This document shows positions 53,160-62,571 of a stretch of DNA of 64,000 nt, one piece after another. The notes beneath the pieces are model-generated. The model was given only the letters and a program-made list of their open reading frames with translations, searched no databases and had not been told where the DNA came from. Source of the DNA: JACVRW01 sp963733885 (GTDB taxonomy: Bacteria; Actinomycetota; Thermoleophilia; Solirubrobacterales; Thermoleophilaceae); NCBI GenBank assembly GCA_963733885.1, contig CAVTES010000005.1, positions 186,001 through 250,000 on the forward strand, written 5' to 3'. The number at the start of each line of letters is the position of its first letter. Position 1 is the stretch's first letter. The translations under genes and the position numbers were made by a program.

Positions 53160-54737
53160 TCAGCCGGGTCGTGCACGGTCGGCGCTGGCCTTGCGTGCGC
53201 CGAGCCAGCCGGCGGAGTCAAGCTCTCTTCTGCAATACCCAGGATCGTCCTGACCGTCCCGCGAGGCGGCACGGTACCCGATCCAAGCGTCCCCCCTGTC
53301 GCTTGCCGTTGGGGTCAGGCCAGCGACAGCCAGGCCCTCGCGGGCGTGGGTTGGCTCGCCTGCCGGCGAGTCTTCGCGCTTCGATGGGCTGTGCCCAGCA
53401 CGGGTGCTGGGGCTTACCTGCCCTCGGCGGGCGTTTTGTGTCTCCCGTCCGGTGCGGGCGACGTTACATTTCAAGCGCCCCTCAGCCTGCGCGTGTTGGT
53501 GTGCCATGCGGGCGAGGTTCAGGGCCGCGTTGAGGTCGCGGTCGATGATCAGGCCACAGGCATCGCAGGTGAAGACGCGCTCGGACAGGGCCAGCTTGGC
53601 TTTCACCGTCCCGCAATCCGAGCAGATCTTCGAGGAGGGGTAGAAACGATCGGCGGCGACCAGTAAGGAGCCGTCGGACCAGGAGGTCTTGTACCTAAGC
53701 TGCCGGAGCACGGTGCCCCAGCCGACGTCGGCGATGTGGCGCGCGACCCGGCGGTTTGCCTGCATGCCACGCACGTTCAAGGTCTCGATGCCGATCACGC
53801 CGAACTCGCGAGTCAGAGCCGTCGTGAACCGGTGGGCCTGCTCGCGGCGCAGGTTCGCGACCCGCTCGTGCAGCCGGCGGAGACGCTGCTCGGTGTGCAG
53901 CATGCGCTTCGACTTGACCCAGCCCGACGCGCCCGGTTTGACGCGCCCATCGCGCAGGTAGTTGCCGGGATTGCTCGCACGCCGCTGACGATCGAGTTGC
54001 CGCTGCAGCCGGCGCAGCTTGCGCAGGGCCCCCCGTAGTGGACGCGCGTTCTCGTACTGCCCACCGGCCGACGTTGTCGCCAACCGCGTCAGCCCGAGAT
54101 CGACGCCCACGGCAGCGTCCGGGCGGCGCGCGCGGCGTTGCTTGGCCGAGCGCTCGACAGTGAAGCTCACATACCAGGTGGAACCGGCGCGGCCGACCGT
54201 TGCGCGCATGATGCGCGCGTGCTCGTCGCGCTCGAGCAGCCGGATCAGCCTCGACATCCGCTCCTTGCTCCGGACCGGGCCGAGTCGCCGGTCGAACTCC
54301 ACATGGCGCGCTGACGCGATCCTTGGGCGCTGAAAGATCACCGACTCGCGGCAGCGCCCCTTGACGCGGAACCGAGGGAAGCCGACCCGCCGGCCCTGCT
54401 TGCGACCCTCGCTGAAGTTCTGAAGCGCCCTCCCGAGCGCCTCCAATCCGGCCTGGTAGGCGCCGACCGGGACCTGCGAGCGCCACGGCGCCAACTCGTC
54501 CTTCACGGCATCGCCCCGGAACTCCGAGCAAAGGGCCTTGTACGACCACGGCACCGCCACCTCCTCACCCCGCGCACGCGCATCAAGGCGCTGCATCACG
54601 AGCGCCAAGCCCTGGTTGAACCAGAACCGCGACGCCCCGCTAAAGGAAGCCAACACTGCCTCCTGCTCGACCGTCGGGTCGAGCGCAAACCGAAACGCCT
54701 GCCGGATCAGGGTCACCTCCCCCATAGACCCGAACAT
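53160..54737 (-). CDS. tnpB: IS200/IS605-family TnpB (RNA-guided nuclease homologue)
   Basis: A 525-residue transposon protein. The RuvC-type nuclease residues are all present: D213 (GVDLGLTRLA), E318 (VIGIETLNVRGM) and the Asp of DRDLNAALN near 399-401. The zinc finger CX2C-CX2C is C372, C375, C391, C394 (ICSDCGTVKAKL and FTCDACGLI). The N-terminal TnpB domain begins QAFRFALDPTVEQEAVLA. Typical TnpB stops soon after the NAALN motif; here about 110 extra residues follow, overlapping where the guide RNA of such elements is usually encoded. No tnpA is adjacent (IS1341-type). The ATG at 54737 or a later in-frame start may be used. Confidence 0.9.
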   Translation of the reverse strand: MFGSMGEVTLIRQAFRFALDPTVEQEAVLASFSGASRFWFNQGLALVMQRLDARARGEEVAVPWSYKALCSEFRGDAVKDELAPWRSQVPVGAYQAGLEALGRALQNFSEGRKQGRRVGFPRFRVKGRCRESVIFQRPRIASARHVEFDRRLGPVRSKERMSRLIRLLERDEHARIMRATVGRAGSTWYVSFTVERSAKQRRARRPDAAVGVDLGLTRLATTSAGGQYENARPLRGALRKLRRLQRQLDRQRRASNPGNYLRDGRVKPGASGWVKSKRMLHTEQRLRRLHERVANLRREQAHRFTTALTREFGVIGIETLNVRGMQANRRVARHIADVGWGTVLRQLRYKTSWSDGSLLVAADRFYPSSKICSDCGTVKAKLALSERVFTCDACGLIIDRDLNAALNLARMAHQHAQAEGRLKCNVARTGRETQNARRGQVSPSTRAGHSPSKREDSPAGEPTHAREGLAVAGLTPTASDRGDAWIGYRAASRDGQDDPGYCRRELDSAGWLGARKASADRARPG

Positions 54738-54792
54738 ACGTTCAGACCCGGACGACCACCGCTACGAAAGCGACGGGGTTCAAGCGTCTAGC

Positions 54793-55212
54793 ATGGCCCG
54801 TCCCATGGAGGGTCCTGCGCGCACGCGTCTGGTCGCGCTCGTCGTGCTCCTGGCGGTGGCGGTGCCGCTCGCGATCGTGGCGGTCGCGGGCAGCGGCAGC
54901 GATGGTGATGACGAGGAGGTGACCGACCTTCGGGTCGAGCGCTCCCCGGGCATTCCCGAGCTGATCGTCTTCGTGACCCCGGACGCCAACACCCCCAAGC
55001 GCACCGGCGGCCGCGAGTTCGTGACGGTCGAGTGCCTCGACACCGGTGGGCGCGTGCTCTCACGCCAGGACGAGACCTGGCCGCTCAACGACACCGACAG
55101 AGGCACGCTCGACCCGCATTCCCACGTACGGGTCACCCCCGCCCGCATCAACGACGTGGAGCGCTGCCGCGTGCGGCCCGCGGACCCGCCGCTGGAGGGG
55201 CCGGTGTCCTAA
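54793..55212 (+). CDS. Membrane-anchored hypothetical protein
   Basis: A 139-residue protein with an N-terminal membrane helix (LVALVVLLAVAVPLAIVAVA), an acidic stretch, then a beta-like extracytoplasmic part (GREFVTVECLDTGGRVLSRQ, DPHSHVRVTPARINDVERC) with two cysteines that may form a disulfide. No family recognised. It begins just beyond the TnpB left end. Confidence 0.55.
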   Translation: MARPMEGPARTRLVALVVLLAVAVPLAIVAVAGSGSDGDDEEVTDLRVERSPGIPELIVFVTPDANTPKRTGGREFVTVECLDTGGRVLSRQDETWPLNDTDRGTLDPHSHVRVTPARINDVERCRVRPADPPLEGPVS

Positions 55213-55257
55213 GCCATCCTGGACCAGGCCCCGTGAGCGGCAGATACTGGGCGGGCG

Positions 55258-55690
55258 ATGTCGCAAGAGAACGTGGAGTTGTTGCGGGCGGCCGTCGAGG
55301 CCCTTCGCGCTGACACGAGCGCGCTCGACTGGGAAGCCACGCTCGCTGGGGCATGGGTCGACCTCTGGGATCCGGAGATCGAGTGGGACGCCTCGACTCA
55401 TCCACTGCCGGACCTCGCTGGGGTCTACCAGCGGAATGGAGCCCACGCTTCGGTGGTGGCGAGAGTGGCTCGCCGCCTGGGATGCCGTGCAAGTCGAGTA
55501 CGAGCTGGTCGAAGCCGGGGACCGCGTAGTCGGGCTGTTTCACCTGCGGATGCGTGGGCACTACACGGGCATTGACGTGGCCTCGGGAAAGTACGCGATG
55601 GTCTTCACCTTCCGGGACGGGCTGATCGTCCACGCGAAGTTCTACAGCAGGCAGTCAGAAGCCCTCGAAGCCGTGGGGCTGCGGGAGTAA
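55258..55690 (+). CDS. SnoaL-like/NTF2-fold protein, one frameshift
   Basis: A protein of about 143 residues. The N-terminal SQENVELLRAAVEAL and the WDPEIEWDAS pattern are typical of SnoaL-like domains; the C-terminal half LRWWREWLAAWDAVQVEYEL and GKYAMVFTFRDGLIVHAKFY continues in the next frame. Removing one C from the CCC at 55442-55444 restores NGATLRWW. The fold is a small cone-shaped pocket used for hydrolases or binding proteins; no substrate is known. Confidence 0.65.
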
Positions 55691-55697
55691 CGGTCTC

Positions 55698-56363
55698 CTA
55701 CGCCGCGCCCGCCGCGGCGGCGATGTCGCGGTAGGCCCCGCGCAGGTCCTCTGCGCCGAAGATCGACGAGCCGGCTACGAACAGCGTGGCACCGACGGCG
55801 GCCGTCTCGCGCGCGGTGGCGGCGTCGATGCCCCCGTCCACCTCGATCGGCACGTCGGGGCCGAGCAGCTCGCGCAGCCGGGCCACCTTTGGGGTCGACG
55901 ACTCGATGAAGGCCTGGCCGCCCCAGCCGGGGTTCACGGTCATGCAGAGCAGGTGGTCGAACATCCCGGTCAGGCCGAGCACAGAGTCCGGTGGCGTGGC
56001 CGGGTTGATGGCCAGGCCCGAATGCAGACCCGCCTCCCGCACCGCCTTCAGCGCGTAGTGCACGTGCGGGGTGGCCTCCCAGTGCACGATCAGCGTGTCC
56101 GCGCCCGCCGCGGCGAACTCCTCGACCCTCCGCTCCGGCCGCTCGACCATCAGGTGCACGTCGAGCACTCCGTCGCGGCTGTGCACCAGGTCGCGGAGCG
56201 CGTCCACGATCATCGCGCCGATCGAGATGGGTGGGACGAAGTGGCCGTCCATCACGTCCACGTGGATCACGCGCGCGCCCTCGTCCATCAGGTCCTCGAC
56301 CTGCGCACCGAGATGGGCGAAGTCGGCGGCCAGTATGGAAGGCGCCACCCGGATGTCCCGCAT
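55698..56363 (-). CDS. rpe: Ribulose-phosphate 3-epimerase
   Basis: A 221-residue TIM-barrel epimerase of the pentose-phosphate pathway. APSILAADFAHLG, VIHVDVMDGHFVPP (metal His and Asp), LDVHLMVERPE, CMTVNPGWGGQAFI and VDGGIDAATA are all present. The ATG at 56363 is chosen over an in-frame GTG at 56378. It follows the ThyX-like gene by 14 bases. Confidence 0.95.
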   Translation of the reverse strand: MRDIRVAPSILAADFAHLGAQVEDLMDEGARVIHVDVMDGHFVPPISIGAMIVDALRDLVHSRDGVLDVHLMVERPERRVEEFAAAGADTLIVHWEATPHVHYALKAVREAGLHSGLAINPATPPDSVLGLTGMFDHLLCMTVNPGWGGQAFIESSTPKVARLRELLGPDVPIEVDGGIDAATARETAAVGATLFVAGSSIFGAEDLRGAYRDIAAAAGAA

Positions 56364-56377
56364 CACCGGGTGCACCA

Positions 56378-57965
56378 CTAGGCCCGTGCGGCCTGCTTGG
56401 CGTGCGCCCGGATCTCCGAGAGGATCCGCTCGAGGCGCGGCTCAGTGTCGCGGTCCACGAAGCTCATGGCCGCCGCCACGGCGGGGTGCACCGCCGCGAT
56501 CTCGCCGTGGAGCGCGTGGGCGACGGCGCGGTAGGCGGGGTGCCCCTCCCGCCCGGAGCGCAGCTCGATGAGGTGCATGGCCTCGCGCGCGTTCATGTCG
56601 AGCACGTACCGGATCCGGTAGCCGAGGCAGAGCGCGTACGGCGCGAGCTCGGGCCGTCCCATCGCGGCGATCCGCTCGTACTCGGCGCTCGACCGCTCGA
56701 GTCCCTCCCGGTACGCGCCGGCCACGCCCGACTGCTCGAGCTCGTCAGGCACGCCCGCCCCGAGCTCTGGCCCGAGCGCCTGCCACTGGATGGTGAGCAT
56801 GCGGTGGCGCTGGAGGTCCCGGAAAGCGCCGTAGTCCGAGACGACCTCGAAGCGGTAGCGCAGCGCCTCGAAGCCGCGGCCGGGACGGTGGCGGCGGTTG
56901 CGCCGCTCGCCGACCAGCTCGGCCAGCATCGTCGCGCGCTCGTCGGGCGGGAGCGCGCGCACGGCGCTGCGGGCCTCGTCCTCGGAGCACGAGGCGGCCT
57001 CGAACAGGAGCGCGGCCAGGAGCTCGTCCTCGCCGCCCTCCACCGACAGCAGCCGTACGGCCGGCCCGGCCTCCTCGTCGCGGCGTGCCCGGTCGAGGCC
57101 GAGCCGCCGCGACCAGCGCTCGGCCGCCTCGCCGCGCTGCGACAGGTACGAGATCCACTCCCCGCCGCGGTCGGGCCGCTCGACGCGCGCGACGAAGCTG
57201 GGCATGATCGCCTTCAGCTCGGCCAGGATCATGTCGGCGTAGTCGCGCGCCTCGGGGAGCGGCGACGCGTAGAGGCGCAGCAGCAGCTGCTCGTATGCCT
57301 GGCCGGTGGCGAAGATCCCCATGTGCGACAGCGAAGCGGCGGGCAGGAGGCCACGCAGGAGGTCGAGCGCCTTGGCGCGGATCGCGCGCCGGTGCGCGGA
57401 CTCGGGCTCGCCGTCGGGCCGCGGGAAGCGCTCGGCGGCCCAGCGCCTCCACCCGCGGCAGCGCGTCGGCGTAGGCGTGGAACAGGAAGTCCATCGCCCG
57501 CTTGTACTCGGGGCCGAGCTCCGGGTGGCGCCAGTAGCGGTAACCGAGCCCCTCGGCGATGGGCGCGTCGTAGGGGATGTAGCGGGTGGACTGCTCCAGA
57601 TACGCCGCCAGCCGCCCGCGCTGCAGCAGCTTGGTCATCACGTTCGAGACCCACTCGCAGGCGATGTGCGCTCCGCCCAGCTGGGCGACGGAATCGTCGC
57701 CGTAGCCCAGGAAGATCCGTTCATAAAGCTGGCGGGCGCGCTCACCTTCCTCGCCGTCGAACGCTCCGTGGCGGACCTCTCCCGCGAACTCAGCCAGGTA
57801 CATGCGGCGCAGCGTGCCCTGGTAGCGCGAGTAGCGGGCGAACATCGCCCCCTTCACCGTTTCAGGCAGGTTCACGAGCCCGAAGACCGGCCGGTCCAGG
57901 TTCGTGAAGTGGGGGGCGAGCGCCTCGCGCTCGGCGTCCGAAAAGGTCTCTACCGGGTAGTCCAT
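56378..57965 (-). CDS. Double-domain ThyX-like flavin-dependent thymidylate synthase family protein, one frameshift
   Basis: About 528 residues once a single base in the CCC at 57438-57440 is removed. Both halves have ThyX-like features: the first half has ERIFLGYGDDSVAQLGGAHI and AAYLEQSTRYIPYD, the second FRDLQRHRMLTIQWQALG, which contains the RHR of the family motif RHRX7S but with Ala at the Ser position. The first half has no clear RHR motif. ThyX methylates dUMP with flavin; whether this long form does so is uncertain. Followed by rpe. Confidence 0.75.
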
Positions 57966-57996
57966 CGGGCGCGGGCCACCTTATCGCCGCGGTCGG

Positions 57997-59641
57997 TCAG
58001 GCCAGCCTGTGGTCCAGCACCCGATCGAGCCGCGCCGAGGTGGCGTCCACCGGCACGGCCTTCTCGAGCCGCATCGCGATCTCCCTGTCGTCGATCTCGA
58101 GCGTGGCGACCTGGTTGTCGAACCACGGCCCGTCGCCGATCATCCGCCAGCGCACACCGGGATCCGCCACGTCCGGCCGAGCGGGCCAGAGCGCGGGTGA
58201 ACGCCTCGAAGCCGCGCGACATCCCGATGCGGATCACCTTCCGCTCCTTGCTCTCGAGCGGGTTCCGGTAGGGCGAGCAGACCGCCTGGTAGACGTTCGA
58301 CTGCACCCCCGACCCGCGCCGGAAGGCGACCTCGTAGAGGTAGGCGTGGTGCACGTCGCCGGACAGCACGACGATGGAGGCGGGCGCGGGGCCGCGCTCG
58401 CCGGCGGCGACCGAGCGGAGCAGCTCTGCAAGGCGCGCGAACGACTCTTGGAAGGCAGGCCAGTGCTCCATGTCGACGGTCTGGCGCGCCTTCTCGGCCA
58501 GCGGCCGGAACGCCGGACCCCAGGCGCCTCCCGCCACCGCCTCGCTCCACGCCTCGGCGTAGTGCATCCCGGGGCCGAGCAGCCATGGGAGCGACGTGGC
58601 CACGAGCAGGTGGTCGAAGTCGCCGGTCATCTCCTCGGCGACCCAGTCCCATTCCTTCTCGTCGAGCATCGACCGGTGGCCCTCGTCGAGCACCCGGCCG
58701 GCGCGCGAATCGATCACCACCAGGCGCGTGCGGCCCAGGTCGCGGCAGAAGCTCCAGCGCGTTCCAGAGGTCTCCTCGTCCGCGCTGCGCGCGAACTCCT
58801 CCAGGATCGACTCGGCGTCGTCGGCCGCCTTCACGCGGCGCAGGAGCTCGTCCTCCTGGTGGTCGCCGGGGGCGAGGTTCCCGAGATGCTGGTACACCCA
58901 ATACGACGCCAGCGCGCCCAGGATGTGTCGGTTCCACCACTCGTGCTGCCGCGCCTCCTCGAGCCAGGCCTCGGAGATGTTCCAGTCGTCGTGGACGTCA
59001 TGGTCGTCGAAGATCATCGCCGTCGAGAGCGTGGACAGGAGCCAGCGGATTGTCGGGTCGCTCCAGCTCTCGTGGTAGAGCTTCGTGTACTCATCGAAGT
59101 CGAGCACGCGCTCGCCGGGGGCCTCCGAGAGGTCGCGGCGGGTCTCGATGAATGAGCGGGTGGCGGGCGAGGCCTCGTCCGCGTAGACCTGGTCGCCGAG
59201 CATCAGCAGCACGTCGGGCCACTCCTCGCGCGGGCGGTTTCGCATGCGCTGGGCGAGCGTGTGGAGGGCGTCGATCTCGCGGCCGCGCGGGTCTTGGTCC
59301 TTGCGCAGCGAGTAGGGCGGCACGTGCGGCGCGGCCACGCGGCACGAGCCGAACACCACCTCCAGGGGACCGTCCTTCGGGTAGGTGCGGAATGCGCTCG
59401 CCGGGAAGCCGTCGTCGACCGGCCAGACGCGCTCGCCGTCGAGCTTGACCTCGTACTCGTGCCACGCACCCCGTTCGAGCCCGCCGCAGCAGACGAGCGC
59501 GTAATGGTGGTCGCAGACGCAGAAGGTGCGCTCGCTCGTGCCGAGCACCTCGACCTCGCAGGGGGAGTCGGTCTCGACCCAGATCAAGGCTTCGGTCTCG
59601 CCGACGTAGCGCAGGAGAGGGCCGAGGAGTAGCTCAGGCAT
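57997..59641 (-). CDS. Alkaline phosphatase D-family (PhoD-like) metallophosphoesterase, one frameshift
   Basis: About 547 residues when one base of the GGG at 58183-58185 is removed, restoring ALAARPDVADPGVRWRM at the C-terminus. The metal-binding core is GSCRVAAPH, LMLGDQVYADEA, IFDDHDVHDDWNI and VLSGDVHHAYL, as in the PhoD family of calcium/iron phosphodiesterases and phosphomonoesterases. No signal peptide is obvious. It is divergent from the proline dehydrogenase gene with 26 bases between starts. Confidence 0.8.
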
Positions 59642-59667
59642 GGTGCGGGAGCGTAGCCTTCCTCGCC

Positions 59668-60993
59668 GTGGAAGCCGAGCTGCAGCGGGTGGGACGCTCG
59701 ATCCACGACGCCATGCCCGGCCGCAGCCGTCATCCGCTCCGCGCGCTCGATCAGAAGGCCATGGGGCTGGCCTCGCAGGACCAGCAGTTGCGAGCGGCGT
59801 TGTTCCGGTTCGTCGACGTGACGCCGGCATGCCGCAACATGGACGATCTGGCGCGGCATCTGACGGCCTACCTGGAAGAGGTGGGTGACCGGCCGCCTCC
59901 GATCGAAGCCGCCATGCGAATGTCGGGCACGAAGGCCGGCCGGGCCGCGCTCGGCGCCGCCGCGGCCGCGGGGGTTCGCCACATGGCGCACCGATTCATC
60001 GTGGGTGAGACCCCCCAACGGGCACTGAGGACGATCCGGCAGCTGTGGGAGGGCGGGGCGGCGGTGTCACTGGACTTGCTGGGCGAAGCGACCGTGACGC
60101 AGGCCGAGGCCGACCGCTACGCGGCTCGCTGCATGGACGCGCTCGAGACGCTCGCCGAGTCGGCGCCGCGCTGGCCCGCGCGCCCGGCGCTCGAGGCGGA
60201 CTCACTCGGGCCGCTCCCGCGTGTGAACCTGTCCGTGAAGGTCTCGGCGCTCAGCCCGCTGCTGCGCCCGGAGGCACCCGAGGTCGGGCGCGACGACGCC
60301 GCGCGGCGCATGCGGCCGCTGCTCGTGCGGGCGAAGGAGCTCGGGGCGCACCTGCACATCGACATGGAATCGGTGGACACGCTCGAGGCCACGCTGGACC
60401 TCGTCGTGGAGATGCTGGACGAACCCGAGTTCCGCGACGGGCCGTCCACCGGGGTGGTCATGCAGGCCTACCTGCGGGAATCGCCGGACCAGCTCGAGCG
60501 CGTGGTCGACTGGGCGCGCGCCAGCGGACGCCGCCCGCCGCTGGTGGTCCGGCTGGTGAAGGGCGCCTATTGGGACCACGAGGTGGTGGAGGCGCGCCAG
60601 CACGGCTGGACCCCGCCGGTGTTCGAGCAGAAGGCCGAGTCGGACCGCAACTTCGAGGCCCTGACCAGCCGCCTGCTCGAGGGCTGGCCACACGTGCGCC
60701 CGGCGATCGCATCGCACAACATCCGCTCGGTGGCTCACGCGGTTTCGGCCAATCGCGCCGCCGGCCGCGAGGACCGCGACCTGGAGCTGCAGGTTCTGCG
60801 CGGTCTGGGCGACGATCTCGCCGCCGCGCTCGCCTCACACCACATGCGCGTGCGCATCTACTGCCCGGTGGGCGACATGGTTGCGGGCATGGCGTACCTG
60901 GTCCGCCGCCTGCTCGAGAACACGTCGAACGAGTCGTTCCTGGGCGACCAGCAGCGGGGCATGCCGATCGAGGAGCTGCTGGCGGCGCCGTGA
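59668..60993 (+). CDS. Proline dehydrogenase
   Basis: A 441-residue FAD-dependent proline dehydrogenase. The barrel landmarks are VNLSVKVSALSPLLRP, AHLHIDMESVDTLEATLDL, VVRLVKGAYWDHEVVEA, RPAIASHNIRSVAHAV, and the flavin/substrate Arg in RVRIYCPVGDMVAGMAYLVR with RRLLENTSNES. It oxidises proline to pyrroline-5-carboxylate. The GTG start at 59668 gives the full length. It overlaps the aldehyde dehydrogenase start by 4 bases, forming a split PutA pair. Confidence 0.9.
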   Translation: MEAELQRVGRSIHDAMPGRSRHPLRALDQKAMGLASQDQQLRAALFRFVDVTPACRNMDDLARHLTAYLEEVGDRPPPIEAAMRMSGTKAGRAALGAAAAAGVRHMAHRFIVGETPQRALRTIRQLWEGGAAVSLDLLGEATVTQAEADRYAARCMDALETLAESAPRWPARPALEADSLGPLPRVNLSVKVSALSPLLRPEAPEVGRDDAARRMRPLLVRAKELGAHLHIDMESVDTLEATLDLVVEMLDEPEFRDGPSTGVVMQAYLRESPDQLERVVDWARASGRRPPLVVRLVKGAYWDHEVVEARQHGWTPPVFEQKAESDRNFEALTSRLLEGWPHVRPAIASHNIRSVAHAVSANRAAGREDRDLELQVLRGLGDDLAAALASHHMRVRIYCPVGDMVAGMAYLVRRLLENTSNESFLGDQQRGMPIEELLAAP

Positions 60994-62552
60994 CCGCGAC
61001 CGCCCCCACTATGGGCTTCACCAACGAGCCCATCCTGGAGCTGCGCCGGTCGCCCGCACGCGAGTCCCTGCTCGAGGCCCTCCGATCGCTCGACGCCCGC
61101 CTGCCTCTGTCGGTTCCGATGCGCATCGGTGGTGACAGATCTGAAGGCGACGGTGTGCTGTCCACCGATCCCGGGGCGCCGAACCGGCTGGTCGCGCGTG
61201 CGGCACGGGCGACCGAGGCGGACGCCGCGGCCGCCGTGGAGGCCGCGCAGCGCGGCTTCCGTGAGTGGAGTGCGCGCTCCGCGGCCGAGCGCGCCGAGGT
61301 CCTGCGTGCGGCCGCAGCGCGGCTGCGCGAGCGCCGCCTCGAGCTGGCCGCCCTCCAGGTGCGGGAGTGCGCCAAGCCGTGGCCCGAGGCCGACGGCGAC
61401 GTGTGCGAGGCGATCGACTTCCTCGAGTACTACGCGCTCGAGGCACTCGAACTGGATCGCGGCCGCGGCCTGGTGCAGGCGCCGGGCGAGCGCAACACGA
61501 TGCGCTACGCGCCGCGCGGGGTGGCCGCCGTAATCGCGCCGTGGAACTTCCCGCTGGCGATCCCCTGCGGCATGACGGCCGCCGCCCTGGCGGCCGGCAA
61601 CGCCGCGATCCTGAAGCCGGCCGAGCAGTCGCCGGCCAGCGCCGGCGCGCTGGTCGACGCGCTCCACGAGGCCGGCGTGCCGCCCGATGCGCTCGCGCTG
61701 CTGCCAGGCTACGGGGAAGCCGGCGCCGCGCTGGTGCGAGACCCGCGCGTGCACGTGATCGCCTTCACCGGCTCGGCTCCGGTCGGCCTCGAGATCGTGC
61801 GCGCGTCGGCGGACACGCCGGACGGCCAGCCGCACGTGAAGCGCGTGGTCGCAGAGATGGGCGGCAAGAACTGCGTGATTGTCGACGCCGACGCGGACCT
61901 CGACGAGGCCGTGCCCGGGATCGTGCACTCCGCCTTCGCCTACGCGGGCCAGAAGTGCTCGGCCGCAGCCCGGGTGCTGGTGCACGAGGCGATCGCGGAC
62001 ACGCTGGTCGAGCGCTTGGCCGGCGCCGTCGAGGTACTGCGGGTGGGCCAGGCCGACGAGTTCGCGACGGAGGTGCCGCCGGTGATCGAGCGCGAGGCGC
62101 AGGAGCGGGTGCTGCGCTACCAGCGCCTGGCCGGGCTCAACCCCCGAGAGGTGCCCTCCCAGGGCTGGTTCGTGCCGCCCGCACTCGCGACCGGGCTCCC
62201 CGAGGACTCGCCCGTGAACCGTGAGGAGATCTTCGGCCCTCTCCTCTCCGTCACCCCGGTGCGCGACCTCGATCACGCGGTCGAAATAGTCGACTCACTG
62301 CCGTTCGCGCTGACCGGGGGCCTCTTCTCGCGCAGTCCCGCCGCGGTGGAGCGGGTCGCCGCCCGCCTGCCGGTGGGAAACCTGTACGTCAACCGCGGGA
62401 TCACGGGTGCGATGGTGGGCCGCCAGCCCTTCGGCGGCAACCGTCGCTCCGGGATCGGCTCGAAGGCGGGCGGCCCGGATTATCTGCTGCAGTTCGTGGA
62501 GCCGCGCGTGGTCACGGAGAACACCATGCGCCACGGCATTCCGGTGGAGTGA
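60990..62552 (+). CDS. L-glutamate gamma-semialdehyde dehydrogenase
   Basis: A 520-residue aldehyde dehydrogenase of the P5C dehydrogenase type. VAAVIAPWNFPLAIPCG, FTGSAPVGLEI, catalytic Glu in VAEMGGKNCVIV, nucleophile Cys in AYAGQKCSAAARV and the C-terminal PFGGNRRSGIGSKAGG are all seen. It completes proline breakdown to glutamate. GTG start overlapping the proline dehydrogenase stop. Confidence 0.9.
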   Translation: MTATAPTMGFTNEPILELRRSPARESLLEALRSLDARLPLSVPMRIGGDRSEGDGVLSTDPGAPNRLVARAARATEADAAAAVEAAQRGFREWSARSAAERAEVLRAAAARLRERRLELAALQVRECAKPWPEADGDVCEAIDFLEYYALEALELDRGRGLVQAPGERNTMRYAPRGVAAVIAPWNFPLAIPCGMTAAALAAGNAAILKPAEQSPASAGALVDALHEAGVPPDALALLPGYGEAGAALVRDPRVHVIAFTGSAPVGLEIVRASADTPDGQPHVKRVVAEMGGKNCVIVDADADLDEAVPGIVHSAFAYAGQKCSAAARVLVHEAIADTLVERLAGAVEVLRVGQADEFATEVPPVIEREAQERVLRYQRLAGLNPREVPSQGWFVPPALATGLPEDSPVNREEIFGPLLSVTPVRDLDHAVEIVDSLPFALTGGLFSRSPAAVERVAARLPVGNLYVNRGITGAMVGRQPFGGNRRSGIGSKAGGPDYLLQFVEPRVVTENTMRHGIPVE

Positions 62553-62571
62553 CCCACTAGCCTTGCGCGCG

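Larger units (their letters stand above)
53109..54780 (-). mobile_element. TnpB-only insertion sequence, ends uncertain
   Basis: The element contains TnpB, a right-end hairpin (53109-53140) and, upstream of the start, a short CGCT/AGCG hairpin at 54760-54772 that may mark the left end. IS200/IS605 elements have no inverted terminal repeats and target short sites, so exact limits cannot be set from this window. Confidence 0.5.
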
